DNA from: Cyclospora cayetanensis
Lineage: Eukaryota > Apicomplexa > Conoidasida > Eucoccidiorida > Eimeriidae
NCBI RefSeq assembly: GCF_002999335.1
Contig: NW_020312131.1
Span: 1 to 64,000, forward strand
Length of the DNA stretch: 64,000 nucleotides
Reading direction: 5' to 3'
Shown here: positions 1-11,404 of the stretch, piece by piece
How the letters are laid out: each line of letters starts with the position of its first letter
Position numbering within the stretch: position 1 is the first letter of the stretch
The notes under the pieces: model-generated
Seen by the model: only the letters and a program-made list of their open reading frames with translations
Databases searched by the model: none
What the model was told of the DNA's origin: nothing
Translations under genes and position numbers: made by a program

Positions 1-107
1 GCGTCGAATGCACCGGATCCCATCAGAACTCCGAAGTTAAGCGGCGCAAGGCCCGGTTAGTACTGCGGTGGGGGACTCCGCGGGAATCCCTTTGGGTGAT
101 GACGGCC
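1..107 (+). rRNA. 5S ribosomal RNA gene, 5' end cut by window edge
   Basis: 5S rRNA is the small RNA of the large ribosomal subunit, made by RNA polymerase III. The sequence shows the hallmark central block, with GGATCCCATCAGAACTCCG at about 16-34 followed by AAGTTAAGCG, and later the GTACTGCGGTGGGGGACT and CGGGAATCCC segments in the expected order and spacing. These include the internal promoter (A box to C box). About 10-15 bases of the 5' strand are missing because the window begins inside the gene. The 3' end is placed just before a run of five T. The preserved core argues for a functional gene, but the missing 5' end means the closing stem cannot be tested. Confidence 0.9.
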
Positions 108-112
108 TTTTT
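108..112 (+). terminator. RNA polymerase III T-run terminator of 5S rRNA
   Basis: Five consecutive T follow directly on the 3' end of the 5S rRNA sequence. This is the standard polymerase III stop signal and also fixes the 3' end of the gene. Confidence 0.7.
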
Positions 113-1254
113 GCTCAAGGCCCCAGAGGACACCGCACCAATTACAAATGAAACCTCCCAGCTATACTACCCTTGCCTTTCCAGTGGCAATAGGCTAGGT
201 TGCGGGATTCAGGTGATTCCTGCTGAAGGGGGGAGCTACACCTAGCAGGCGCGACCCTGCGAAACCATTTTTGCTCTTGACGTCGAGGCATGGCAACGTG
301 AAAAAATTCGTGAAGGTTTTTTCTTCCAAAGGGCAGCAAGTAAGTTGGGAGCGGTTGAAATTTGCGAGGCTTGCATCTTGAGCATGAAGGTTTGCTCGTA
401 ATCCCAAGCATGATATTGTAGCAAAATGTGTTTGGTTAATGCTGATTTTGATTGTGGAGGGAGTAGTAGCGTGGTGCTGAGGCACCGAGGCAATGATGGC
501 TGGCCCGGCCGCGCGGGCGCCTAGCGTTTCTAGCGTGTACCCAGCAAGCACAGGTAGGATGGCGGCTTCTGGAAAAGCGTGTCGCGCCAAGTGACTGTTT
601 CAAGGCTGCCACTTTTGCTGGGCCAAAGAGCAGATCGTTCATTGCCGTGGACTGGCACATTTCAGCAGCCACATTGTATCAAGGTCGAATGTCAAGCTAC
701 CTAAAAGGTTCGGCGGTGGTATCAGCCATCAGGCATATCGATAGCCCATCAAGCGAAAGCTGCGCCAGAATGGTTTTCAGCATGTAAAGCCAGAGGATCG
801 ATAAAGGCCGTAGGTATGTGCAATCCGCGAATTCATCGGTGTTGCCGCAAGCAAGCGAGGCGGCTCATTGTTTCGATGGCCGGAGCACGTGAAACCGTGT
901 GCAGTGTAGTAGAGCTGCCTGGGATGCAGGCACGGACTTCCACTGCGCTGCCTTACCGTCGCAGCCTGCGGTGCCGGCCGGTCCCCTTCGTCACTCCCAG
1001 CAAGCAAAGAGGGGGCAGGAATGAACACATCGGACAACGCAGGCTGAATCTTAGTGGATCGTAGGACAAGCCTACTCTCACACTTACAATACCTGGTTGT
1101 GCCAAAGTCGTCTGCAATGGATGTAGCGCTCCAGATGTAGGAAATTGCGTTTCTCACCCAAAGCGTGGCGCAGAGGGCGTTGCTGAGAAGTATCGCCAGG
1201 AGGCAACACAAGTAGTTGCAAGTGACAGCTGGAGCAGTGAGGAACACTGCTTAG
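113..1254. other. Spacer between 5S rRNA and the 28S remnant; no gene seen
   Basis: There is no convincing open reading frame, no CAG tract and no RNA gene by eye. The frames present are short, run on both strands and match nothing I recognise. The part next to the 28S remnant (about 1060-1254) would lie just 3' of the rRNA and could be old ribosomal spacer. Confidence 0.5.
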
Positions 1255-1406
1255 CCAGCATAGATTCTGACTTAGAGGCGTTCAGCCATAATCCAACAGA
1301 TGGTAGCTTCGCGGCACTAGCTTTTCAGCTAGCCGCATTAACCAAGTATCTGAACTAACTGTTCCTCTCGTACTAAGTTGAATTACTGTCGCAGTATCAA
1401 ATTTAT

Positions 1407-1461
<55 letters not shown>

Positions 1462-2187
1462 ATTGGCGGGTGAACAATCCGACACTTGAGACTTTTGTGT
1501 CCCAATGATAGCAAGAGCCGACATCGAAGGATTAAAAAGCAACGTCGCTATGAACGCTTGGCTGCCACAAGCCATTTATCCCTGTGGCAACTTTTCTGAC
1601 ACCTCTAGCTGAAAGTTTCTCAGTCCTAAAGGATCGATAGGCCATGCTTTCACAGTTTGTATTCGTACTGAAAATCAAAATCAAGCAAGCTTTTCCCCTT
1701 TTGGTCAACATGATATTTCTATTCGCACTGGGCTTGCTATTGGCACAAAAGTTCAAATCGTTTCTCGTTCAGCATTCTAGACACTTTTAACTCTCTTTCC
1801 CAAGTCCTTTTCATCTTTCCTTCACAGTACTTGTTCGCTATCGGTCTCGCGCCAATAGTAAGCTTTCTGTTAAACTTGTCACACATTTTGCGCTCAAATC
1901 CCAATGAACGCGACTCAATAATAGCGTACCGTACGTGGAAACAGCAAGCAGGACAAGGGACGGGACTGTCACCCTCTCTGAAGTTCTGTTCCAAGAAACT
2001 TGGACCTGCCCTTCCACTGGTAGCGCCTCTAGAGGCTACAACTCGCGATGCCGCCACGGCTTCGCGACTATTATTGTTAGCTCTTATCGCTTCACTCGCC
2101 GCTACTAGGGTGAAAAATAGTCAGTTTCTTTTCTTCGCTTAATAATATGCTCAATTTCGTCGGGTAGTCTCGACTGATTTCAGGTCT
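1255..2187 (-). pseudogene. 28S (LSU) rRNA pseudogene with internal deletion
   Basis: On the minus strand the sequence opens with the 5' end of nuclear 28S rRNA: the ACCTGA-ATCAG start, the GACTACCCG motif, GAGCATATTATTAAGCG, and the GACCGATAGCGAACAAGTAC block near 1833-1852. After the ATTTGAA segment (about 1758) it jumps to late domain V, with AAAAGCTTGCTTGATTTTGA near 1670-1690 and the peptidyl-transferase and sarcin-ricin region. It then runs to the 3' end, including AGTACGAGAGGAACAG. An intact gene is over 3 kb; roughly two thirds of it is missing here. Universally conserved positions are changed: the GGGATAACTGG block reads GGGATAAATGG, and TTTTTGATCC reads TTTTTAATCC. This makes a decayed copy more likely than a functional gene or assembly artefact. 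There is no 5.8S or 18S next to it. Confidence 0.88.
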
Positions 2188-2189
2188 AC

Positions 2190-5100
2190 TACACGTGGTT
2201 TTTTGCTTCGCCAGGGAGGCCGTCATGGCGGATTAAAGCCCCGTCAACGCAGTAAGCAGCAACATGCACTGCTTCGGCCCAAAATTATACATTGCATAGG
2301 ATCTCAGCACCCCTCAAAGGCGGCAGTACTGCAACCACCCCGAACAACCGACACTAAGCGCCAGCGTGCACGGAGTGTGTAACGAACCATCCGGCTGCTC
2401 CCTCCACCAGTCGGGAAAAATCCCGCACTAGCCACCGTGCGCACAGCTAGTGAGCTCTGCACCCTCCAACAGACCCAAACACAGATCAGGTACAAAAGCA
2501 CCCGCCTTCCAAGCAAATTACTCCCTGTAGGTATACTAATGCAGCGTACGCTTGAGCTTGCTGTACATAAAACCACCGTATCTCTTTCCGACAAAAGGAT
2601 AGCGAAGCAGTAACACTCAGTGCCACCAGAGCGTGCCTACATACTCTTTAACCTACACACCACCTCACGCATAGAAACAGCGCCACTATTAGACCTTACA
2701 ACCCAGCTTCAGACGACGAGCAGCAAACCAGCCCTCGCAGGCAGCAGTGGCCTAGACAGATGCCCTAGCAAAGCCGCCAAAGCCTCCCCGAAGCATAAAA
2801 TCTTGAGGCCCAGGTCAAAAGCGTGCATGTTGCGCACACGCATGAGGAGACCGCACATGACACCCATTGGCCATACGAAACGCGCTCCTACTATCCAGGT
2901 GAAGCGACGACAGTGTCCTTTATAGGGTTGAACAGAAGTGGTGCCGGCCGATACCCGCAGCGCAAAATGCGTTCCGAAATTCGATAGCTCGCTTAAATCT
3001 GCAGTTCACAATGTTCACCGTTATTCCATGCGTCTTTCGTCGATGAGCGAGCCTATAGATCTATCGAAGATAGTTTTCCCTCAAGTCTAGGTGTGCTCTT
3101 CTGGAGAGTGGAGAAGCCCGTACATACAGCAGCTAGCGCTGAATAGCCGCCGTCTCCTCGCACGCCTGCTGCCAGCCAAAAAGAAAGCGCAGGAGAGTAA
3201 ACCATAAAGCATTACACAAATGACCGAGAACAACGCGTCGCACACCCCGCACCGAAGGGGGTACAGACACCAACCCCTCCCACAAAGCGCAGTTTCAAAG
3301 CCAACCCTCTAGAAAGCAAAGACAGTTGTGAGAACATTGCAAACTGATTTAAGGGGTAGAAGGTTTGCAGCAACTGCCTACAAAACTTTCACCCTCATAC
3401 ATGGAAAAGCCGCGCGAGTAAGCGGCGGCCCATTACCGACACTCCAGATCCACTCGCAAGCGGAAGGAGGAGTACGAGTATGGCACGCGCCGGTAGCGGC
3501 AAAGCCGCCGCTTGACACAATGTGCCGGGTAATTAGCCGTTCGCTTTTTCTCATTGTGGTACGACTGTGAAGAATGGAGTGTGCCTTCTGAATTAAATGC
3601 GCAAATGCACCAACGCGAGGGATTATTTTGTATTTCTTCTCTTGAGCTCACGTCATCTCAAGAAAAGTCGAAGTGCATTAACGAGAACTTTGTAGGAACA
3701 TTGTTAAGAATGACAGAGAGCACACATTTTGCAGAATGTGTTGCTTTCAAGTTATTCAGGGTGAGCAGAAGATGGGCTGCTACACCTGATATCATCCCCA
3801 CTCCAATGTGTCATTGCAGTAGTAGCCGGCCGTCCATGATCATTTTGATTTTTGGGCGATTACAGCCTGAGACATACGCTGCACACTAAGTCGCAGGCCA
3901 CAGAAAATGGTTTCGTGCTGATGTACGTACAATCGCCTCGACGGCCATGCGTAGCACACAGCACTAGCCTACAGTAGGACGGCACACAGGTTGTTCCCAC
4001 CAGAAAGGATCGTTCACGTAGTTTGGTAGGTTCAATGGTCTGTGCGTGTGCTGATACGGTTTGTGTACTTGCGCCTTAACGGGGAAACACCTGGCAGATC
4101 ACCCAGGTTCTTTTGGAGTGATTTACAACTAGGCTGGGGCCTTCAACTTTCTTAAAGCGAAATCCTCAGGCACTGAACACTAACGATCAATGCTTCCACT
4201 CGCTTCAGATGTATGGTGACTTGTAGAAGTCAAGCTGTCAAGCAGCCATGCCCAGCAGCGATCCATCTAGCAGTGGTAGATATGCTCATCGCCTCATATA
4301 CACTGTGAGCGTTCACAGGCAGTTTCTCAAGTTGCCAGGCTTGATCTATGTCAATCATGGAGGAGATCCTAAAAACACTTTGTACCTGGAACTGTGAAAA
4401 AACACTCTTCCCTTGACACGAAATCTGGACTTCCTAGGACATTTTTCCTGCAATGTGCCGCACCTTGTACTCCCCTCTCATTCCATCCAAAGCAACAGCT
4501 CCCATCTGCACTGCACAAGAAGGTAGCACAATGCTAGGTTAGAACTGCAATCTGCAGCACTATTGGGATCCATTTTCTAAAACTCAGAGCGCTGAGACTT
4601 TCTAGGCGTTCCCGCCTTCACTAGCTCTCTATAATGTGGCGCACAGCTGGAAGCCTGACAAGTGTCTCAGTAGAGGCAACGCCAAAAACATCCATTAGTC
4701 TCGTAATATTGGTAAAGCTCGAAGCATCTGCCCATGAAGCTTGTTTAGTTCAGATGCTCCCAAAACGACACGGCCTTTGCTTTCTTGTATTCCGTGCAAC
4801 AACCAGCCAGTAGTTTCTCGCGATGTTTGGAGCTGATACGAGCCATCTGACCAATCACAGCGTCATACCTAACGTGACTGCTCTTACGAATAGTGCAGTC
4901 AATTCTTTAAAGAATGAGTCACCAAAGTCCTGATCAGTGCCTGCCATGTTCCAAACAAAAGATCTAGCAAGCTTAAGCATGCTTTCAAGCCCAAACCCGC
5001 AATAGACTACACAAAGCTAGTTTTTGAAAAGAGATACGTCCCTAAGCCATATGCAAGCAATAGTAATCTACTGATGGCGCAGTTCCCTTTCTTATGTCAA

Positions 5101-8100
5101 AGCCTATCGTTGTACGACTGATCGGTATACCGTATACAGTATGGGGGAAATCCAGAATCTAATACTGCGATGCGGATAACCATTCATACTGCTCTTCAAA
5201 GAGGACAGAGTAGCGAAAAGCTTCCTACCAGAAAAAATATATATGCCGTGCTTTCTTTACTCACAGTGTTGTGCGTTGATGCATTGGTCAGGTTTGATCG
5301 AATAAAATATGTACAACACCTTTTGATTGAATCAAAGAAGCCTTGCACTGGGTACGAGTACACCTGCTGAGCACGAAGCAGCCCAAAACAATTACGCGAA
5401 CGCCATGTAGAAGAGCCCATATACATAAGTTATGCCAACCGCTCTCCACTCCGTCCATCCCTCTCACAGTTAGAATCAAAGCTCAATGCTTGTGGCACTG
5501 CTTGTTTTGGCCCTTTGGTTTTGTAAGTCTAGCGTCCTCTGAGATTATTCGTTGATATTTTCCCCCAAAGGCTTTGTTTTGCAGGAATTACTGAAGGGAG
5601 CAGTATTCTGTGCTACCGATTCGCTATTTGCTGGCCCTTAGAATTCTGCTATCGTTGATATGTTTCTGCTTGACAAGGTGCGAAATGGGTGGCAAGGAGC
5701 TCATGTAGAATATGAAGAAGCTCTAACTGGCGATTCTCTGGCTTAAGCTGCTTGGCGTTGCCCAGTTGCAATCTGAAAGCATGGAGGCAAAGTGACAGAG
5801 GCGCAACTACTTTGGCCTACCATTTCAGATCCACGTTGCCTAACGTACCAGAAAAAGTATTTGAAGGCCTGGTAACGCAGGATATAAAATCCCACAGTCC
5901 ATGCAATTAAAACCATTTCGCAGTCCCTCTGCTCAAGTCAAGTCCTACTGGCATAAATACATAGATGTATACTTGTTGAACTGGATTCTGCCAGTCTTAT
6001 GTTTTATATGGTGCGTTCCAGCATTCTTTTGGGCCGTGAATACCCTAACAAATGCACTATCTTTGCGTAGGTTTATATATCTGTTCCTAATGTATACTAA
6101 CAGTCAGAGGGCTAGGAGATTTTCCTCGTGCTTTGTTGCAAAAAGAAAAGGGAATTAGACATTATGCATGTCTCATTGTGCCTTTACTTCGTGCCTACAA
6201 AGAAATGAGCAAAAATTCATATGTTGACTATTTGAGAGTAGATAGACGAAGCAAACAAGGTGCTCCTTTTGTCAACGTCGGGAGAAAAGAACTGCATTAT
6301 GAAGTGCGCTCAAATAAGTTGCTGATTTGCATGTGTATAGTCTACTCTCTAATAGTCATTCATATGCAATGTGGGCGGTACTTCAGGTTTGTATAGTCAC
6401 TACAGCATGTCGTCGGCCACCTGTGTACAAAGAAAGCTCTTTTTTGATTACAGGTGGTGTACTGGGACGCCAACCAAGTTTTTCTTCTCTGCGGATGACT
6501 GACCACGCTAATCTGCAGCAGGACGCAGCAGCTCGGTTGAACGGCGAGAATAACCTTGATAGAATGCAGACTTGGATGCGTTTAGTATATTACATTTTGC
6601 ACTTCGGTATTCCAGCGCTACCTTACTAAGTGACCGGTGATGACGCACCTCAGCCTTATGGATCCTCTCTTACCCTGCAGGTTTTGTTGGCACTTTGGGT
6701 GTCGCCAGCCTTCTAGGTACTCTAGGAGGAATATTACACGCTATGCAGCTCTGTACATATGCGCTCTGGGCCATTTCGTCGGCAGCAAGTTCGACACATC
6801 TTTCCAGGGAAACCAATCATCGGGTAAACCAACATAACTGTAAGCTGGCTCTATCAAGTGCCATCCTCTGGGCACGCATATGTACGCCTACTTCTATCAG
6901 CGTGAGCATTTCCACAAGCAATAGTTAGGTGCGACAGTCTAACTATTCTTTGTAAGTTGTTTGAATGCTAACTTGACTATATTGGTTAACCGGGGAGTGC
7001 TTCTATTCAATACGCACACAGCATGCGTCCTTTTGTGGAGTGCTAATAATGGAGGTTAGTATCACGGTATGATTCGAAATTCAAGATTCTGGTTCCACTT
7101 ATATTATCGACTAGTACTGTTCTGATATGACAGCAAAGATGGTGTGCCAAGTCTCTTTCTTGGTGGCCTTTGCTCACAAAAACCCCTATGTATCTCCGCT
7201 GGCTCACAGCGTCCAGAGTCCTTGTGGTGTGCCCACACACGGGTAAATATGAACAAAACAAAGTTAGTCCAAGCGAATACAGGACATTAAAAGAGAGATC
7301 GAAAGAAAGTACGTTGGGGCAGGCCACTGTGATCGGGGCCTATTGCGCCTTTTGACTTAGAACCCTGGATGATTGCCGTATGCGCCTGGTGACGTGGCTT
7401 TTGGGAAAAACTGTTGAGCTGAACATCTGCCATCGTGTTGACATGACGCTCTGATCCTTCGAGAGCTGGCTGACTTCACTACATACTACATGGTCACAAC
7501 TTTCCGTATGTAGATTGAATTCTGTAAAACCGAAAGCAAGCAAGCTGTAAGAGAGCAGTTATTTGAACACGGAAGCAGACGAAGCAAGATATTGGGGAGA
7601 GTAGTCAGAGCAGGGAGAGTCAGCATATGTTTCATAGAGGGCAGGCACCCAAATCAGCATATTTTTCGTTAGTGGGCATAGCAAAAGACATCAAGCCCTA
7701 ATGAGGGAATTCATGATAGTCCAGGGACTTCACATATCTCAGCTATTATTCGTTATCGCTTGTGAAAAGCAAGTCAACATCAGAGCTTCCCCTGTCGGTC
7801 CCTCTGAACATAGACTGAACAAGTTTTGTTTCACTGCCTTCATGTTTAGCTCGAGAGAAGTAAAGTGTATCAAGCCTATGGTACTTGAGCTGAAATTTAG
7901 CCGTCGCAAATCCTCTGTCTTTGAGGGTGAACAGATGTGGATAGAGAATCAAATCAACAACGGCAGATAAAAGCGGAAGCCATCTATCCCCTGAAGCGAA
8001 GGCATGAAGACCCCACAAACTATCATCTCGCAGCAAGCGCGACACCACAGGTCCTCTGCAGGATGAGTTGGAGAAACTCTGAGAAAGCATTATGTGTAGC

Positions 8101-9416
8101 ATGCGAATAGGGGGTCAGAGCTCATCCATAAAGGATTCTGTAATTAGAGAAAGCGGCTTGACCCCTTTAAACTTTTCCCTGTAGCCTCTGGCGGGAGCTT
8201 CCGCCGGGGCGTCCTTCTGAACATTTCTTATTCCGGGCATCAATGCTTGATCTAGCGTCTCCACCAAAAAAAAAATCTCCAGACTCATTTCAGCCTCAAG
8301 AGAACGTTTTTGAGTGTATCTCATGAAAGCTCCCTCCTCCTCCGTGCGTCTCTCAAGGTTCCGCCTTGAGGCAAGGGAGAGACGTAGGTTACTAGTAGCT
8401 CGACCGCCTAACAATCCAAGCTTTTACAGCTAGTTAAAACTACACGCACGCGACACTTCGTCTTCTTGTTGCAAGCTCGCACCACCCTGCAATACATAAG
8501 ATATACGAACAGAAAAAACCGTCTTGCTACATCAGTTATTCTAATATTAGTAAAGTCTTAGAGTGCAGTGTAGATCGCTACAAGGTACATCTCAAAGTTT
8601 ACATAAGTGAGTACTACAAAGGCAGGCTTTTAAAGAGAAGTGGAAACGCTTCAGCAGTATGACACGCGCATTAGCAAACGAAAGTCGCAAGGTTGTGCTA
8701 CGGGCGTGAGTATATGCTGCAAGAGCGACAGATGCTTTTCCAGCACAGCACACATCAGAACTAGCAAAGGGAACAATGGAAGGTATTTCTTGCCTGTGGA
8801 GTAGGTGAGGGCTGCTCATGAGGAAAGCATGAAGGACACTGCACTGGTGTTTGGTGTCGACAAATGCCTAGGGGTTGCACGTTGTACCTGGCGTTGCGGC
8901 TGGCGCGTGGAGCTGTCCACAGGAGTTTAATTGTGAATTCAAGTAGAATTTTGTCGTTGATAATAATCGTAGAAATCATAGCGAGCACATATGCCCGCAG
9001 ATATCTGTGGCTTGAATGGAAATGAAAAGAGTCCGCCAAAACTGTGCACTACATTACTGGCGTCTTTTTTACTTCAAGAATCCCTTTGTTCACCAGCGCC
9101 CTGGAAAACATTAATGTAGGTGCACATGAGCCCGCCGCCAATCCCCTCTATTCTTCAGTTGCGCACCGAACTCTGCAGATGGTTTGTCTTTCACGCCTCT
9201 CAGTTTATCCATTGTGAGCTTCGTCATCCACTAGGTACAAGGACGTTACTGATCCTACAGCACGTTTCAAAGCGTTTTCCGCTTTTCAGGCAATACTGCG
9301 CTGCCCTCGATGATTCAAGCAGCACTGGTGTGTATGATTAGTGCTGGCCACCCTGGCTGGCCACCGCTCTTCTGTCCCACCGCCCCTTATTCACCTGAGG
9401 GCATACGTGCTGCCAC
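2190..9416. other. Long gene-poor stretch, no supported gene
   Basis: Over 7 kb carries only short frames on both strands, none longer than about 120 codons and none with a recognisable motif. Triplet repeats typical of the genic parts of this window are absent, and base composition is more even and locally A+T-richer (for example 5880-7050). I looked for tRNA B-boxes, snRNA signatures, terminal repeats and organellar gene fragments and saw none I would defend. A short hydrophobic frame at 5901-6158 has no other support. Confidence 0.5.
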
Positions 9417-9758
9417 TTCCTTGCGGCACAAAAGACGTCCCTACGGTAAAGTTACCGTGTTAAGTGACAGACGCTGCGGCAGATCCTATAGGCGCGGCTA
9501 GCGCTCCAACTGGAATGCTGCCAAAGTGCGTTCCTTGCGGCACAAAAGACGTCCCTACGGTAAAGTTACCGTGTTAAGTGACAGACGCTGCGGCAGATCC
9601 TATAGGCGCGGCTAGCGCTCCAACTGGAATGCTGCCAAAGTGCGTTCCTTGCGGCACAAAAGACGTCCCTACGGTAAAGCTACCGTGTTAAGTGACAGAC
9701 GCTGCGGCAGATCCTATAGGCGCGGCTAGCGCTCCAACTGGAATGCTGCCAAAGTGCG
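9417..9758. repeat. Threefold 114-bp tandem repeat
   Basis: Three consecutive units of exactly 114 bp start at about 9417, 9531 and 9645 and begin TTCCTTGCGGCACAAAAGAC. The first two look identical. The third differs in the middle of a small hairpin (GTTACCG becomes GCTACCG) and at its end. Each unit holds the inverted pair ACGGTAA-AG-TTACCGT, which could form a 7-bp stem. No long frame crosses all three units. The near-identity suggests recent duplication or homogenisation. Confidence 0.92.
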
Positions 9759-10438
9759 GAAACCTACACCTACCGACGGAGCGGTAGGCAACTAGCCAGC
9801 TGCTGCATCTGCACTCGGTCTCGCGCTTTAGTGTACATGCTTCAGCGAGAGCAGCAGCCGAACCTCGCTGTTGTCTACAGCGAACGGTTCTTGCAATTGC
9901 TAATAGAAGCACGGCAGCCGCAAAGCGGTGCATGAACTCTCTAGGCCACGCTTGCGGCGGAGGGGCACTACTGCATCAACAAAGCTACTGCATTATGGCT
10001 ATTTGTACGGCTGAAGGGAAGGGGTGACAGCGCCAAGCAACCAGGAGCAGTACCACGGATATTACAACTTTGATGGGAGGATTTAGCTTAAGCATATGCA
10101 ACTGCCGCTAATGACCTGCTGAAGCAGCTGCTGTAGTGAAGTGGCTGTATCGCGACGCCATAGAAGTATTTGCAATGCCGTCCCAACAAACTCTGACCAG
10201 TCCCCACAAAAGTAAAGGCCCCACACCGCTACCCACGGGCATCAGCACAGGCCTGATAGGCCGTATGCTTGTAGCAAGGCAGCAGTACTGCACTGCTGCT
10301 GCAGGAAGGCAGCAGCAGAGCCAAAGAACTGTAGTGCAGCTTCCGAAGCGTGTACTATATGCGGCGAAGGCGGATATCCGTGGCATACATGTCCCTAACT
10401 ACAGCCCTTGGGCTCAGCCTCTGCAATGCTGCTCAGCA
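9759..10438. other. Intergenic, no gene seen
   Basis: Short frames run on both strands (for example 10136-10456 plus), with scattered CAG/CTG but no conserved motif. This is probably 3' flank of the minus-strand NAC-beta gene. Confidence 0.4.
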
Positions 10439-10490
10439 CGAGCTGCCATAACATAGCAGCAGCCTGCTGCTGCTATGTTATGGCAGCTCG
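10439..10490. repeat. Perfect inverted repeat, 24-bp arms, 4-nt loop
   Basis: Arms at 10439-10462 and 10467-10490 are exact reverse complements, each beginning CGAGCTGCCATAACATAG on its own strand, and are separated by CCTG. The structure begins 41 bp beyond the NAC-beta stop codon, so a transcript running past the stop would carry a very stable hairpin in its 3' UTR. A processing, stability or transcription-end role is inference only. Confidence 0.9.
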
Positions 10491-10531
10491 CGGATCCCGC
10501 CCCGCGCCGCCGTTTCCTCCGGCAGCCCCAG

Positions 10532-11062
10532 CTACTCCTTGGCAGCTTCCTCGAAGTTATCGACGAGATCGGGAACGTCGTCGTCTGCCTCCTCCTTCGC
10601 TTCCTTCTGCTGCTCCTTCTTGCTGAGGCTCTCCACGTGCTGCTGAAGCTGCCTGAGCATCTCGGGGTTGATAGACGCCCCCTCTAGGGCCCCTGCAGCG
10701 CCTCCCAAGAGGCCTCTCACGCCCAGGAGAGCTCCTGCGTTCGGTTTATCCTCCGCAGCTCCGGTGATCACATACGTATTGGCTGAAGGAGCGGCTTGCA
10801 CTTTAGGGTTGTGGAAGTGCAAGGCCGAGCCATCGGCTCTCAGCAGGAAGACCTCTTCTACTCCGAAGATAGAGGCGGCGCCAACGCGCTTCAGGGAGAG
10901 TTGCAGCTTCTTGTCATCCCCCACCACGGACTTGTGCGTCTTCCTCGCCTTGCGGCGGGCAGTTCCCTTGCCTCCTAGCTGTTGGGATTTGGCGCAACGC
11001 TCTCGAAGTTTGGCGCGAGCGGCAAGGATCGCGGGGCTGAGCTCTTCCTCCATAGTGACCAT
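10532..11062 (-). CDS. BTF3: Nascent polypeptide-associated complex subunit beta (BTF3 family)
   Basis: NAC-beta pairs with NAC-alpha to form a dimer that binds ribosomes near the exit tunnel and shields nascent chains. From the ATG at 11062 the product is 176 residues, close to the usual 150-165. The N-terminal part carries the ribosome-contact signature (GGKGTARRK, then KTHKS). The NAC domain follows with DDKKLQLSLKRVG, GVEEVFLL, LHFHNPKVQAAPSANTY and VITGAAEDKP. The end is acidic, DDDVPDLVDNFEEAAKE, as in the family. The start is chosen just upstream of the family start; MEEE nine bases later is the alternative. CCCTCCAG immediately precedes the ATG and could be a splice acceptor, so an upstream leader exon is possible. 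The same frame stays open to 11404 through a poly-Ala tract, which I regard as non-coding. Confidence 0.93.
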   Translation of the reverse strand: MVTMEEELSPAILAARAKLRERCAKSQQLGGKGTARRKARKTHKSVVGDDKKLQLSLKRVGAASIFGVEEVFLLRADGSALHFHNPKVQAAPSANTYVITGAAEDKPNAGALLGVRGLLGGAAGALEGASINPEMLRQLQQHVESLSKKEQQKEAKEEADDDVPDLVDNFEEAAKE

Positions 11063-11404
11063 CTGGAGGGGGGGCACAAGGGGGCTGCGGCGAGCAGAGA
11101 CAAAACACCAGAATCGAAGGACGTGCAGCACACAGAAGAAGACCACCCAGTTCCCGCGTCGACCATGCGCAGCAGCTACCAAGAGATGAGATGCAACAAC
11201 TCCCTCGCGGACTGCCGGCTGCTGCTGCTGATGCGTTGGCAGAGGCGTGGGGCACGCTGCTGCTGCGGCTGCTGCGGCTGCTGCGGCTGCTGCGGCTGCT
11301 GCTGCGGCTGCTGCGGCTGCTGCCAACGCACGCCTGGACCACACGTCGACTGGGCCGAGAGAAAACGGGGAAACACCTCGTACAAATCGATTAAAAACAC
11401 ACAT
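11063..11404 (-). other. Upstream region of NAC-beta with (CTG)n/poly-Ala open frame
   Basis: This is the 5' flank of NAC-beta. It holds an interrupted GCTGCGGCTG-type triplet tract at about 11256-11322, which in the NAC-beta frame reads as about 23 alanines. The frame is continuous with NAC-beta but the translated flanks are not conserved in the family, and a CAG acceptor-like site stands at the NAC-beta ATG. Most likely it is a 5' UTR or leader intron; a longer N-terminal isoform cannot be excluded. Confidence 0.45.

Noticed and set aside
5901..6158. 85-codon hydrophobic frame and a TTCTGCCAGT string resembling the 18S rRNA start
   Set aside because: Sequence after the string does not follow 18S rRNA, and the frame has no support beyond hydrophobicity in A+T-richer DNA.
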